Assembly (NCBI GenBank): GCA_001940725.1
Contig: MDVR01000076.1
Location: forward strand, 1-6,448
Source: Candidatus Heimdallarchaeota archaeon LC_2
Lineage (GTDB): Archaea > Asgardarchaeota > Heimdallarchaeia > Heimdallarchaeales > Kariarchaeaceae
DNA: 6,448 nucleotides
Reading direction: 5' to 3'
Made by a program: the position numbers and the translations under genes
Shown here: piece by piece, positions 1-5,615 of the stretch
How positions within the stretch are numbered: position 1 is the stretch's first letter
Layout: the number at the start of each line of letters is the position of its first letter
The notes under the pieces: model-generated
Database searches by the model: none
What the model was told of the DNA's origin: nothing
What the model saw: only the letters and a program-made list of their open reading frames with translations

Positions 1-982
1 CCACGTCGTTATCTTTTCTTTTATCCTTTTGCCATCTTTCCATCTCAAGTGAAGTTATTGAGAATAACACGGTCTTTGAGTGAATTGGTAAACTAATTAA
101 TACCTCTGCAACAGTATCAGTCTCAATAACTTGTGATGCCTTGTTAACATGATCAACCATTACTTTACCATCTTGATTCGCTTCTGCTACTTCACCTGCT
201 ACTCTTATCAGATCCAAAGCACGACGTGCATCTCCATGTTCAGAAGCTGCAAGGGCTGATGCTTTTTCAATTGCTGATGTTTCAACAACATTATTTTCAA
301 ATCCTATTTCGGCTCGTTCTTGTAGAATATCTTTCAATTGTGTTGCAGTATAGGGTGCGAAAACAATTTCTTGCTCCGTTAAAGTACTTTTTATTCGTGG
401 ATCAACAGTTTCCTTAAAGTTTACATTATTAGTAATACCAATTAAGCTTACTTTGCTGTTTTTTAAATCACTATTCATTCTAGTTAGACTGTAGAGGGTT
501 TTAGTATCTTTCTTCATCAAAAGATCTATTTCATCCAGAACAATGGTAAGTACCCGTTCCTTTGTATCTAATTCTTTGCAAAATATATCAAATATTTTAT
601 CTGTTGCCAACCCTGTAATGGGAACATTTACGCCAACAGAGTCACAGAGGGCTGCGTAGACACGATACGCAGTATCCACCATCTGACAATTTATAAATGC
701 AAATTCGAAATTTATATCTAGAGAATTTGCCTTTGTATGTAGATGATTAATCACATATTTAGTTACGACGGTTTTTCCACCACCAGGTTTTCCATATAAG
801 AAGGCATTTGAAGGTGTCCCGCCAGCTACTATCGGTCCTAATATTATCGCTAGGGATTTTATTTCTTTATCTCTATGTGGAAGATTATCTGGAACATACG
901 TTGCTCTGAGAGTATCTCGATCTTTAAATATCGGTTTGCTAGGAGCATGAAATCTATCAAATATTTCATCTAAATTGACCAT
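1..982 (-). CDS. cdc6: Orc1/Cdc6-type replication initiator ATPase, 3' end cut by window
   Basis: Archaeal origin-recognition and helicase-loading AAA+ ATPase. It binds origin repeats as an ATP-bound protein and recruits the MCM helicase. The translation runs 327 codons from ATG at 982 without a stop and leaves the window. The family is usually near 400 residues, so most of the C-terminal winged-helix domain is missing here. Visible motifs are a family-typical lead (FKDRDTLR at 19-26, YVPDNLPHRDKEI at 29-41), Walker A GKPGGGKT (64-71), Walker B IVLDEID (147-153), sensor 1 GITNN (182-186), the DPRIKSTL segment (194-201) often seen after it, and sensor 2 GDARRALDLIR (250-260). The start is supported by a GTGGGG purine stretch five bases upstream of the ATG. 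The P-loop has Pro and Gly where many archaeal members have Thr (GKTGTGKT), but it still satisfies GxxxxGKT. The gene points away from a long AT-rich gap, the usual arrangement beside an archaeal origin. Family assignment is secure. Confidence 0.95.
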   Translation of the reverse strand, partial: MVNLDEIFDRFHAPSKPIFKDRDTLRATYVPDNLPHRDKEIKSLAIILGPIVAGGTPSNAFLYGKPGGGKTVVTKYVINHLHTKANSLDINFEFAFINCQMVDTAYRVYAALCDSVGVNVPITGLATDKIFDIFCKELDTKERVLTIVLDEIDLLMKKDTKTLYSLTRMNSDLKNSKVSLIGITNNVNFKETVDPRIKSTLTEQEIVFAPYTATQLKDILQERAEIGFENNVVETSAIEKASALAASEHGDARRALDLIRVAGEVAEANQDGKVMVDHVNKASQVIETDTVAEVLISLPIHSKTVLFSITSLEMERWQKDKRKDNDV

Positions 983-1077
983 AATTTCCCCACTTTATTC
1001 TTATTTTCTAAGTACAGTAACATAATCACTGAAACTAACCCGCAAACACAGGCACTATTTTTTGCATATAATTCTTG

Positions 1078-1103
1078 TGGAACTCCTCGAACTTTTGGTT
1101 CCA
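1078..1103. repeat. Inverted TGGAAC pair, possible origin-box-like element
   Basis: TGGAAC at 1078-1083 is mirrored by GTTCCA at 1098-1103, leaving 14 bases between the arms. A nested GAAC/GTTC pair (1089-1092 and 1098-1101) shares the right arm. The left arm extends to TTCTTGTGGAAC, which loosely resembles the TTCCAGTGGAAAC half of euryarchaeal origin boxes. A third TGGAAC lies at 1313-1318. A six-base match is weak evidence, and initiator binding is only a suggestion. Confidence 0.3.
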
Positions 1104-1284
1104 TTAGTCATTATTATTGATAATTATTATGATTAAATCATTCTAATTAATATCATTTCTTAAGAACTGGGCGAATTTTATTTTTGAATTGAATTTGCAC
1201 TCAAAAACAAAAAATAAATTTTCTAATACATTTTAATTCATCCTTTATATAATCAATTAGGCTTTGTAGTGTAAAATACATCAA

Positions 1285-1303
1285 AACATGATTTTTACAT
1301 GTT
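1285..1303. repeat. Inverted repeat AACATG-7 nt-CATGTT
   Basis: Perfect six-base arms (1285-1290 and 1298-1303) surround the spacer ATTTTTA. It could be a protein-binding operator or a small hairpin inside the candidate origin region. It lies in a gene-free stretch about 300 bases upstream of the orc1/cdc6 start, too far for a typical archaeal promoter operator. No function can be assigned. Confidence 0.3.
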
Positions 1304-1473
1304 CTCTTCTTTTGGAACTAATGAAACTATTGGTGCTCTATTTTCAAATCGAGTTATTTGTAGATATTAAATACAGATATTGAATTTAAAGTTATAGTTT
1401 ATTATTTGTGATGTTATCTATACAATTTTTATTCGTAATAATTTTAACATTTAACTTTAAAAAATCCTTTTAT

Positions 1474-1485
1474 TTTCTCGAGAAA
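1474..1485. repeat. Perfect 12-base palindrome TTTCTCGAGAAA
   Basis: The palindrome sits eight bases downstream (minus-strand sense) of the stop codon of the tail remnant at 1493-1597. In that direction it is followed after nine bases by a run of six T (A run at 1459-1464 on the plus strand). The arrangement resembles a 3' end or termination signal left behind with the remnant. It could equally be a binding site in the intergenic region. Confidence 0.35.
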
Positions 1486-1492
1486 TGTTTAG

Positions 1493-1597
1493 TTATTGAT
1501 TGTTATCATCTATATCAAAATCTATAATTTCTTTGAATCGAGGTTTATCAGCCTTTTTTGGTATATTAATTTTAACATCTGAAATTTCATCATTCAA
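1493..1597 (-). pseudogene. Remnant of a paralogue: C-terminal tail of the 713-residue membrane protein family
   Basis: Read on the minus strand, this gives 34 codons and a TAA stop, with the core KKADKPRFKEIIDFD. It aligns without gaps to residues 674-700 of the large membrane protein encoded at 3370-5511 (KKAEDNQFKEIIDVD in the same place). By hand alignment, 15 of 27 residues and about 62 of 81 bases are identical, and both copies stop shortly after the core. Upstream the frame stays open only back to about 1630, then meets a TAA, and the similarity fades. No membrane-helix or beta-repeat part is present. The simplest reading is the 3' stump of a degraded tandem copy. An alternative is a live microprotein starting at TTG 1597 (34 aa) or GTG 1621 (42 aa), but neither has a visible ribosome-binding site. 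Homology is well supported; status as dead or alive is not. Confidence 0.75.
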
Positions 1598-1742
1598 GTA
1601 CGTATTATGATGATAATACACAATTCGAATATTTTATGAAACCTGAATATTTTTAATCAATTATTATACTTAAACATTAAATATTTAATTGAACTTTAGA
1701 CAAGTTAGATCATTCTCATTGGGTTTCAAAGTCTATTTAGTC

Positions 1743-1750
1743 TTTATATA
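1743..1750 (+). promoter_or_regulatory. TATA box TTTATATA for the small membrane protein and glycosyltransferase unit
   Basis: This matches the archaeal TATA consensus. Its centre is about 26-27 bases upstream of the ATG at 1773, the usual distance from TATA box to transcription start. A transcript starting at or next to that ATG would be leaderless, which fits the absence of a ribosome-binding site there. No clear BRE element is visible upstream. The preceding stretch from 1598 to 1742 shows no other supported feature. Confidence 0.6.
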
Positions 1751-1772
1751 TTACAATCGCATAATCTATAAT

Positions 1773-2135
1773 ATGATAGCGGTTAACTCTTATGTTGATG
1801 ATAATATGAACGATATTTTACTTACAGGAACAATGCCTGCTTGGGTTAAAGTGTTACTTTTTCATTCTGATGTATTTCTGATTTGCACAATATCATCTTT
1901 CACATTTTATGGTTTCTGGCTATTATTAAATGGAGGAACTCAATTTGTTGGAGATGTAATATTAATAATCCTAATGGATGTTATTCTTATTTCCTTATTT
2001 ATACAAATAGTAAGGCCCAGTGAAATTGTTTTGGATATTAATCTTGCAATCGTAATCGTATTGTATGATTTAATATTTCTCTTTTTGTTGAATGGTGTGG
2101 GCATGCGTGGACTGCTTGGTGAAAATATTAATTAA
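1773..2135 (+). CDS. Small three-helix membrane protein, unknown function
   Basis: A 120-residue protein that I do not recognise. A short polar N-terminus is followed by three hydrophobic stretches: about residues 24-53 (from AWVKVLLF to FWLLLN), 59-80 (VGDVILIILM onward) and 86-109 (VLDINLAIVIVLYDLIFLF). It is therefore an integral membrane protein with short loops. The frame is open from a TTG at 1689, but the ATG at 1773 is preferred because a TATA box lies about 26 bases upstream, implying leaderless translation. A later ATG at 1806 is possible and would keep all three helices. The stop is 28 bases before the glycosyltransferase start on the same strand, so the two are probably co-transcribed. 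The protein might serve as a membrane partner for that enzyme, but this rests on position alone. Asp residues fall within the hydrophobic stretches (around 33, 61, 69, 88 and 99), which is unusual for simple anchors. Confidence 0.7.
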   Translation: MIAVNSYVDDNMNDILLTGTMPAWVKVLLFHSDVFLICTISSFTFYGFWLLLNGGTQFVGDVILIILMDVILISLFIQIVRPSEIVLDINLAIVIVLYDLIFLFLLNGVGMRGLLGENIN

Positions 2136-2150
2136 TTGTACTTAAAGTAG

Positions 2151-2157
2151 AGAGGGG
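2151..2157 (+). promoter_or_regulatory. Shine-Dalgarno AGAGGGG deciding a TTG start
   Basis: A strong purine-rich ribosome-binding site ends six bases before TTG at 2164. An ATG at 2159 lies closer but is in another frame and hits a stop after eight codons. The glycosyltransferase frame itself is closed by TAA at 2143-2145, so TTG 2164 is the first and best start. Confidence 0.75.
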
Positions 2158-2163
2158 AATGGT

Positions 2164-3210
2164 TTGCGCATACTTTACGGAATAAATACTAATGGGCAGG
2201 GGCATATTAATCGGACAGCTTTAATAATTGATCAGTTGGTTAAGGAAGGTCATCGGGTTGATATTGTGTTTTCAGGTCCAAAACCGCCTGATTATGCAAA
2301 AAAAATCGCTAGGAATTGGATGAGTGTGCTGGGTTACAGGTTGATCTTTAGGGGTAAAGTATTTAATATGCCAGGAACATTGGTTGAAAATATAAGAAGA
2401 CTGTTTTACTTTCCAAATGAGATAAAAAATTTAGTTACAAAAGTCCAAAAGTATTCGTATGACCTAATATTAACCGATTTTGATTTCTATACTTCGCTAA
2501 CAGGTAAAATTCTCAAAATCCCAACGATCGCAGTTGATCATCAACATTCATTAATTCATAACAAAGCAATATTCCCAAAGAATAAGAGATTTGACAGAAT
2601 TGCGGTCCAGTTAGCAGTTCACCTTACTGTGCCTCACCGTGACCATTATATTGCAATAGATTTTGCTGATAAAATCTACAGTAATTCTAAAGGTACTTTG
2701 TATCCATTGATTCACAAAAATGATATTGATGCGTTTGAAGTCAATGCAGAAGATCACTACACTATCTATCTTTACTCTTGGCCACCACGTGAGCTGATTA
2801 ATTTTTTCACTAAGTACCATAAGGAAAATTTTCATGTATTTGGATACAATGTTGATTTAAAATATAAAAATCTAATTTTCAAACCAACCAGTAGAGTTGG
2901 CTTCTTGAAAGATATGACCTCAAGTAAAGGCATTATTACTCAAGGTGGCTTTTCACTTATTTGGGAAGCAGCACAAATAAAAAAACCCGTCTTTGCGATT
3001 CCACAAATAAATCAGTTTGAGCAATATATTAGTGCTTACAGAATGTCGGAATTGGAACTGGGTTATTTTGCAGAGACTCTGAATACTAAAGATTTAGACA
3101 AGTTTTTTGAATTTAGTGATAAATGTAATTACAAAACTAGTCACAAATTACCCATTTTAACCGTACAAAAATTAACAAGGACAATTATGCTAATTTACAA
3201 CAAATTGTAA
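2164..3210 (+). CDS. MJ1255-type GT-B glycosyltransferase
   Basis: A 348-residue predicted nucleotide-sugar-dependent glycosyltransferase of the two-domain GT-B fold, in the MJ1255/VC2487-like group related to UDP-glycosyltransferases. The N-terminal acceptor half opens with MRILYGINTNGQGHINRT, whose GxGHxxR-like motif (11-17) is the hallmark loop. Next comes DLILTDFDFYTSLTGKIL (100-117) followed by IPTIAVDHQH (119-128), a pattern typical of this family. The C-terminal donor half has DMTSSKGIITQGGFSLIWEA (250-269), the Gly-rich nucleotide-sugar loop with its Glu, and KKPVFAIPQINQFEQYISAY (273-292). No membrane helix or signal peptide is seen, so it is probably cytosolic or membrane-associated. 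The length fits the family. The TTG start is set by a strong AGAGGGG site. The preceding small membrane protein gene is probably in the same transcript. Donor sugar and acceptor (lipid, protein or polymer) cannot be read from the sequence. Confidence 0.88.
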   Translation: MRILYGINTNGQGHINRTALIIDQLVKEGHRVDIVFSGPKPPDYAKKIARNWMSVLGYRLIFRGKVFNMPGTLVENIRRLFYFPNEIKNLVTKVQKYSYDLILTDFDFYTSLTGKILKIPTIAVDHQHSLIHNKAIFPKNKRFDRIAVQLAVHLTVPHRDHYIAIDFADKIYSNSKGTLYPLIHKNDIDAFEVNAEDHYTIYLYSWPPRELINFFTKYHKENFHVFGYNVDLKYKNLIFKPTSRVGFLKDMTSSKGIITQGGFSLIWEAAQIKKPVFAIPQINQFEQYISAYRMSELELGYFAETLNTKDLDKFFEFSDKCNYKTSHKLPILTVQKLTRTIMLIYNKL

Positions 3211-3342
3211 GGTACCAATAGATCGATTGACAAGCATTCTTCTAAATCTATGACCTACAGAAGTGTTGTTTAGTTTGAAAAGATCGATCATTGAATATTT
3301 AATTCTTGCTCCAGATGTTAATACAATCCTTGATCAAATCCA

Positions 3343-3351
3343 TTTTTTTTT
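3343..3351 (+). terminator. T9 run, possible archaeal terminator of the glycosyltransferase unit
   Basis: Nine consecutive T on the plus strand lie 133 bases after the glycosyltransferase stop and before the end of the convergent gene. Archaeal transcription commonly ends at T-runs without a hairpin. No comparable T-run follows the minus-strand gene in its own sense. The spacer 3211-3369 otherwise contains only a repeated AGATCGAT (3220-3227 and 3281-3288) of unknown meaning. Confidence 0.45.
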
Positions 3352-3369
3352 CAATTTATTACCACCTAT

Positions 3370-5511
3370 TTACAGGTTTTCATTATGCACATCATCATCA
3401 ACAATTTCGTAATCAACATCTATAATTTCCTTGAATTGATTATCTTCAGCTTTTTTTGTCATACCTTTTTTAACTTCTGTAATTTCGTCATCAATTTCGT
3501 CCAGTTTATGATTTAATTCAAGTTCTGCATAAACTTTTTCTTTGACTTCAGCTCGTATTTTACGTTTAAGAGCTTTACGCTCTTTTCGTTCTAACTTCTG
3601 TTTTGATTTAATAGATTTTGGGTCTTGGGAATAGATCGGATCTCCCTCCGTAACACCTGTTAAAGCTAATATTTCATTATTAGTTGATGCTATATTACCA
3701 GTGTAATCACTCAATAATGCTCTTGAAGCTTCATTAGCTGGACCTAAAGCAAGGTGATCACCAAAGAATTGTTTTTCTGATTTCAATAACGGTTTAAAAT
3801 TTCCATCCCAAGAAATATTCATAGCCATTTTAGAGTTTTGATCAGCCACAATTCTCCCTAATTTACTATCCACACGATCTTCCCATTGTTCTAGAAATTC
3901 TGAAAATTTTGAATCGATTTGATCTAAATACTCAGTTGGTAATCCGTCTGAAACTTTAAAACCAAAAATACTTACAGCTGAGCCGATTTCTGGGACCTCC
4001 AATACTTTAATTCCAGGTAATGAAACCATTTGGAATTTAGGAAATTCAACAACTGTTAGCCAACTACCAATTCGTACAGTATTTGCTTGTGGGGTATCAA
4101 TTACACGTACAAATGGTACTTTCACAGAAGTGCCTTCTGGGCTATCAATAATCGATATACCTGGAAGCTCAACCTTTGTCACACCATCTGATTCTGTTAC
4201 ACCATAATTTGAAAGGTCAAATTTAGTTAATTCAAGTTTTAAATTCTCAACCCAATTAGACATTCTATTTGAAAGTAAATTAATAAGGCTACTAATTTCA
4301 CCAATTGTAGGTAAATTTAATTCTTTAAAATTGATTGTGGATAGTTGTTTAGATGAAAATTTGTTAGAAATAGAACTAAATTGTTTTTTGGGAATTACAA
4401 GGGTCGTAATACCATCTGTCATTTCAGAGATGTTTTGAACTCCTGATTTCACAAAACTTTCAGTTTTACCTACAACTAAAGTTGTCACTTGATTTTTCTT
4501 TTCTTCAATAGGTATTATTATAGATCCAGATTTAATACTATATTTTAGCTCTTGGTCTAAATCTATTGTAATATCACTTTCAATAATTGTACCGAATTTT
4601 TCTTCTAAGTTTAAATTAGCCAATTCTGTTGGAACATTATTTAGGAAGTTCCCTAGCATTCCACTGCCTAATGGATTTATTTTGAAGTTTTTAATATCTT
4701 CGCTAGACATGTAAAATGTAAATACAAAACCAATCAAATAGTAAACCCTAATAATTCCCCATTCGTCACCAGTTACTCCTCCAAACCACATAGTTAAAAG
4801 TAAGAACATTAAATTCGATAGAAAGCTCTCTCTTAACGCAACCATTGGTAATCTTGCATCACCTAGTACCATATCTGTGGATGAACGCGATGGATTTAAT
4901 TTTGCAAATATAAAGTAAACATATGGTTCTACTAAATATGATAAAATGAGATAAATTTCTAAATTTTCTGGAACCCTCCTGGATGTAAAAATTGCAAAAA
5001 ATGCTGCAAATAAAATAATACTCTTAAATATTCCTCTGATTAACAATATGGGAGTATTTTTGCTAAATAATCCTTTACGGTCAATAGATTCTCCATATTT
5101 TGTTACTATCCATACGAGGAATAAAGATAATATAACCAAATCTGCAATTTCATTAATTTGAATCTCAATTCCTGCTATTTCCATAGTGCTTTTACCTGTA
5201 CTTCTTCCCCCTGTATACATCCATTGAGCGATAAACGCAATAATTAATCTCCGAAACGATGCAGAATGCAAATATAACAATAATTTTTTCGAAGGAGCAA
5301 AACTGGAAATGATAACTGCTATGAATAAAATCATAGATCCACTCATTGAAATTAGATATAAGCTCTCATCACCAAATAATCCACCGAATATCCAGAACAT
5401 TGCGAATATAGATGCCATCACCTCATATTTTGGTTGCTGTTTAATATATGCACTCATTGCAAGGGCAGCTTGATCCATTCCAACTCCGAGGGGATTTTCA
5501 TATGATGACAT
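3370..5511 (-). CDS. Large multi-domain membrane protein with beta repeats and acidic tail, unknown family
   Basis: A 713-residue protein that I cannot assign. Residues 1-270 hold about eight hydrophobic segments (near 31-47, 50-71, 86-99, 120-137, 155-175, 184-203, 230-244 and 253-267). A conserved-looking polar loop GDARLPMVALRES (217-229) sits between the sixth and seventh. No cleavable signal peptide is seen. Residues 305-375 are beta-strand-rich and 400-430 look helical. Residues 443-520 carry about five imperfect 16-17-residue repeats (VKVPFVRVIDTP, VSLPGIKVLEVPE). Residues 630-690 are highly charged and Lys/Glu-rich, probably helical or coiled-coil. The tail after 690 is acidic. The positive charge after the last helix suggests the soluble half is cytoplasmic (inference). 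ATG 5511 has no ribosome-binding site but lies about 28 bases from TTTTTAAAAA, consistent with a leaderless or nearly leaderless transcript. A second ATG is at codon 12. The gene is convergent with the glycosyltransferase and divergent from nfo. A remnant of a second copy's tail lies at 1493-1597. Confidence 0.85.
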   Translation of the reverse strand: MSSYENPLGVGMDQAALAMSAYIKQQPKYEVMASIFAMFWIFGGLFGDESLYLISMSGSMILFIAVIISSFAPSKKLLLYLHSASFRRLIIAFIAQWMYTGGRSTGKSTMEIAGIEIQINEIADLVILSLFLVWIVTKYGESIDRKGLFSKNTPILLIRGIFKSIILFAAFFAIFTSRRVPENLEIYLILSYLVEPYVYFIFAKLNPSRSSTDMVLGDARLPMVALRESFLSNLMFLLLTMWFGGVTGDEWGIIRVYYLIGFVFTFYMSSEDIKNFKINPLGSGMLGNFLNNVPTELANLNLEEKFGTIIESDITIDLDQELKYSIKSGSIIIPIEEKKNQVTTLVVGKTESFVKSGVQNISEMTDGITTLVIPKKQFSSISNKFSSKQLSTINFKELNLPTIGEISSLINLLSNRMSNWVENLKLELTKFDLSNYGVTESDGVTKVELPGISIIDSPEGTSVKVPFVRVIDTPQANTVRIGSWLTVVEFPKFQMVSLPGIKVLEVPEIGSAVSIFGFKVSDGLPTEYLDQIDSKFSEFLEQWEDRVDSKLGRIVADQNSKMAMNISWDGNFKPLLKSEKQFFGDHLALGPANEASRALLSDYTGNIASTNNEILALTGVTEGDPIYSQDPKSIKSKQKLERKERKALKRKIRAEVKEKVYAELELNHKLDEIDDEITEVKKGMTKKAEDNQFKEIIDVDYEIVDDDVHNENL
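3952..4185 (-). repeat. Imperfect 17-residue beta repeats within the large membrane protein
   Basis: Codons 443-520 encode about five units of 15-17 residues. Each is a short beta-strand, a turn with Pro or Gly, and a second strand ending in Asp/Glu-x-Pro: VELPGISIIDSP, VKVPFVRVIDTP, VRIGSWLTVVEFP, VSLPGIKVLEVP, VSIFGFKVSDG. A related unit (DGITTLVIPK) occurs earlier at residues 366-375. The pattern suggests a beta-solenoid or stacked-hairpin fold. The fold is inference from alternation of hydrophobic residues. Confidence 0.6.
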
Positions 5512-5537
5512 TTAATCAATTAATGAATAGGATGTAG

Positions 5538-5548
5538 TTTTTAAAAAG
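5538..5548. promoter_or_regulatory. TTTTTAAAAA box in a divergent promoter region
   Basis: A symmetric TATA-like element in the 104-base gap between the start of the large membrane protein gene (5511, minus) and nfo (5616, plus). On the minus strand it lies about 28-37 bases before the ATG, placing transcription start within a few bases of that codon. On the plus strand it could place the nfo start near 5570, leaving a leader with a ribosome-binding site. A second AT-rich box (TTTAAA at about 5552-5557) may instead serve nfo. Confidence 0.45.
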
Positions 5549-5600
5549 TAATTTAAACTCAGATGTTAATCATTGAATTACAAACTGTAAATTTATCTTT

Positions 5601-5606
5601 AGAGGA
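5601..5606 (+). promoter_or_regulatory. Shine-Dalgarno AGAGGA for nfo
   Basis: AGAGGA ends nine bases before the ATG at 5616. It shows that nfo is read from a leadered transcript, unlike the divergent gene, which has no such site. It supports 5616 as the start. Confidence 0.65.
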
Positions 5607-5615
5607 TTGTTTATC

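Larger units (their letters stand above)
983..1492. other. AT-rich intergenic region, candidate replication origin
   Basis: No open reading frame with protein-like content is visible on either strand. The stretch is strongly AT-rich, lies directly upstream of orc1/cdc6, and separates genes that diverge from it. It contains three copies of TGGAAC (1078-1083 plus, 1098-1103 minus, 1313-1318 plus), a hexamer resembling the TGGAAAC core of archaeal origin recognition boxes, as well as an AACATG/CATGTT inverted repeat and a 12-base palindrome. Archaeal origins often adjoin their initiator gene (established knowledge). The origin call here is inference, because no full origin-box consensus with its G-rich flank can be read. 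The region also must hold the orc1/cdc6 promoter. A TATA-like ATTATATG (minus strand, about 1065-1072) is one candidate. Confidence 0.35.

Noticed and set aside
226..417. A 63-codon plus-strand open frame.
   Set aside because: It lies entirely within the orc1/cdc6 coding region on the opposite strand and has low-complexity hydrophobic content typical of an antisense shadow.
983..1692. CRISPR array, tRNA or other structured RNA gene in the long gap.
   Set aside because: No regularly spaced direct repeats, no tRNA-like T-loop (GTTCRANNC) with matching arms, and no GC-rich structured segment could be seen by eye in this AT-rich background.
1689..1772. TTG at 1689 as start of the small membrane protein, adding 28 residues.
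   Set aside because: No ribosome-binding site or well-placed TATA box precedes it, and the best TATA box (1743-1750) lies inside the extension.
2611..2835. A 74-codon minus-strand open frame.
   Set aside because: It is antisense to the middle of the glycosyltransferase, which has clear family motifs on both sides.
1598..3369. Transposon or insertion sequence carrying the glycosyltransferase unit.
   Set aside because: No transposase, terminal inverted repeats or target-site duplication are visible. The flanking similarity is explained by paralogous gene tails instead.
5185..5211. GGRSTGKS in the large membrane protein (residues 101-108) formally matches the P-loop pattern GxxxxGKS.
   Set aside because: It lies in a short loop directly after a predicted membrane helix, with no preceding hydrophobic beta-strand pattern, no Walker B motif and no nucleotide-binding domain around it. 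A chance match is more likely.
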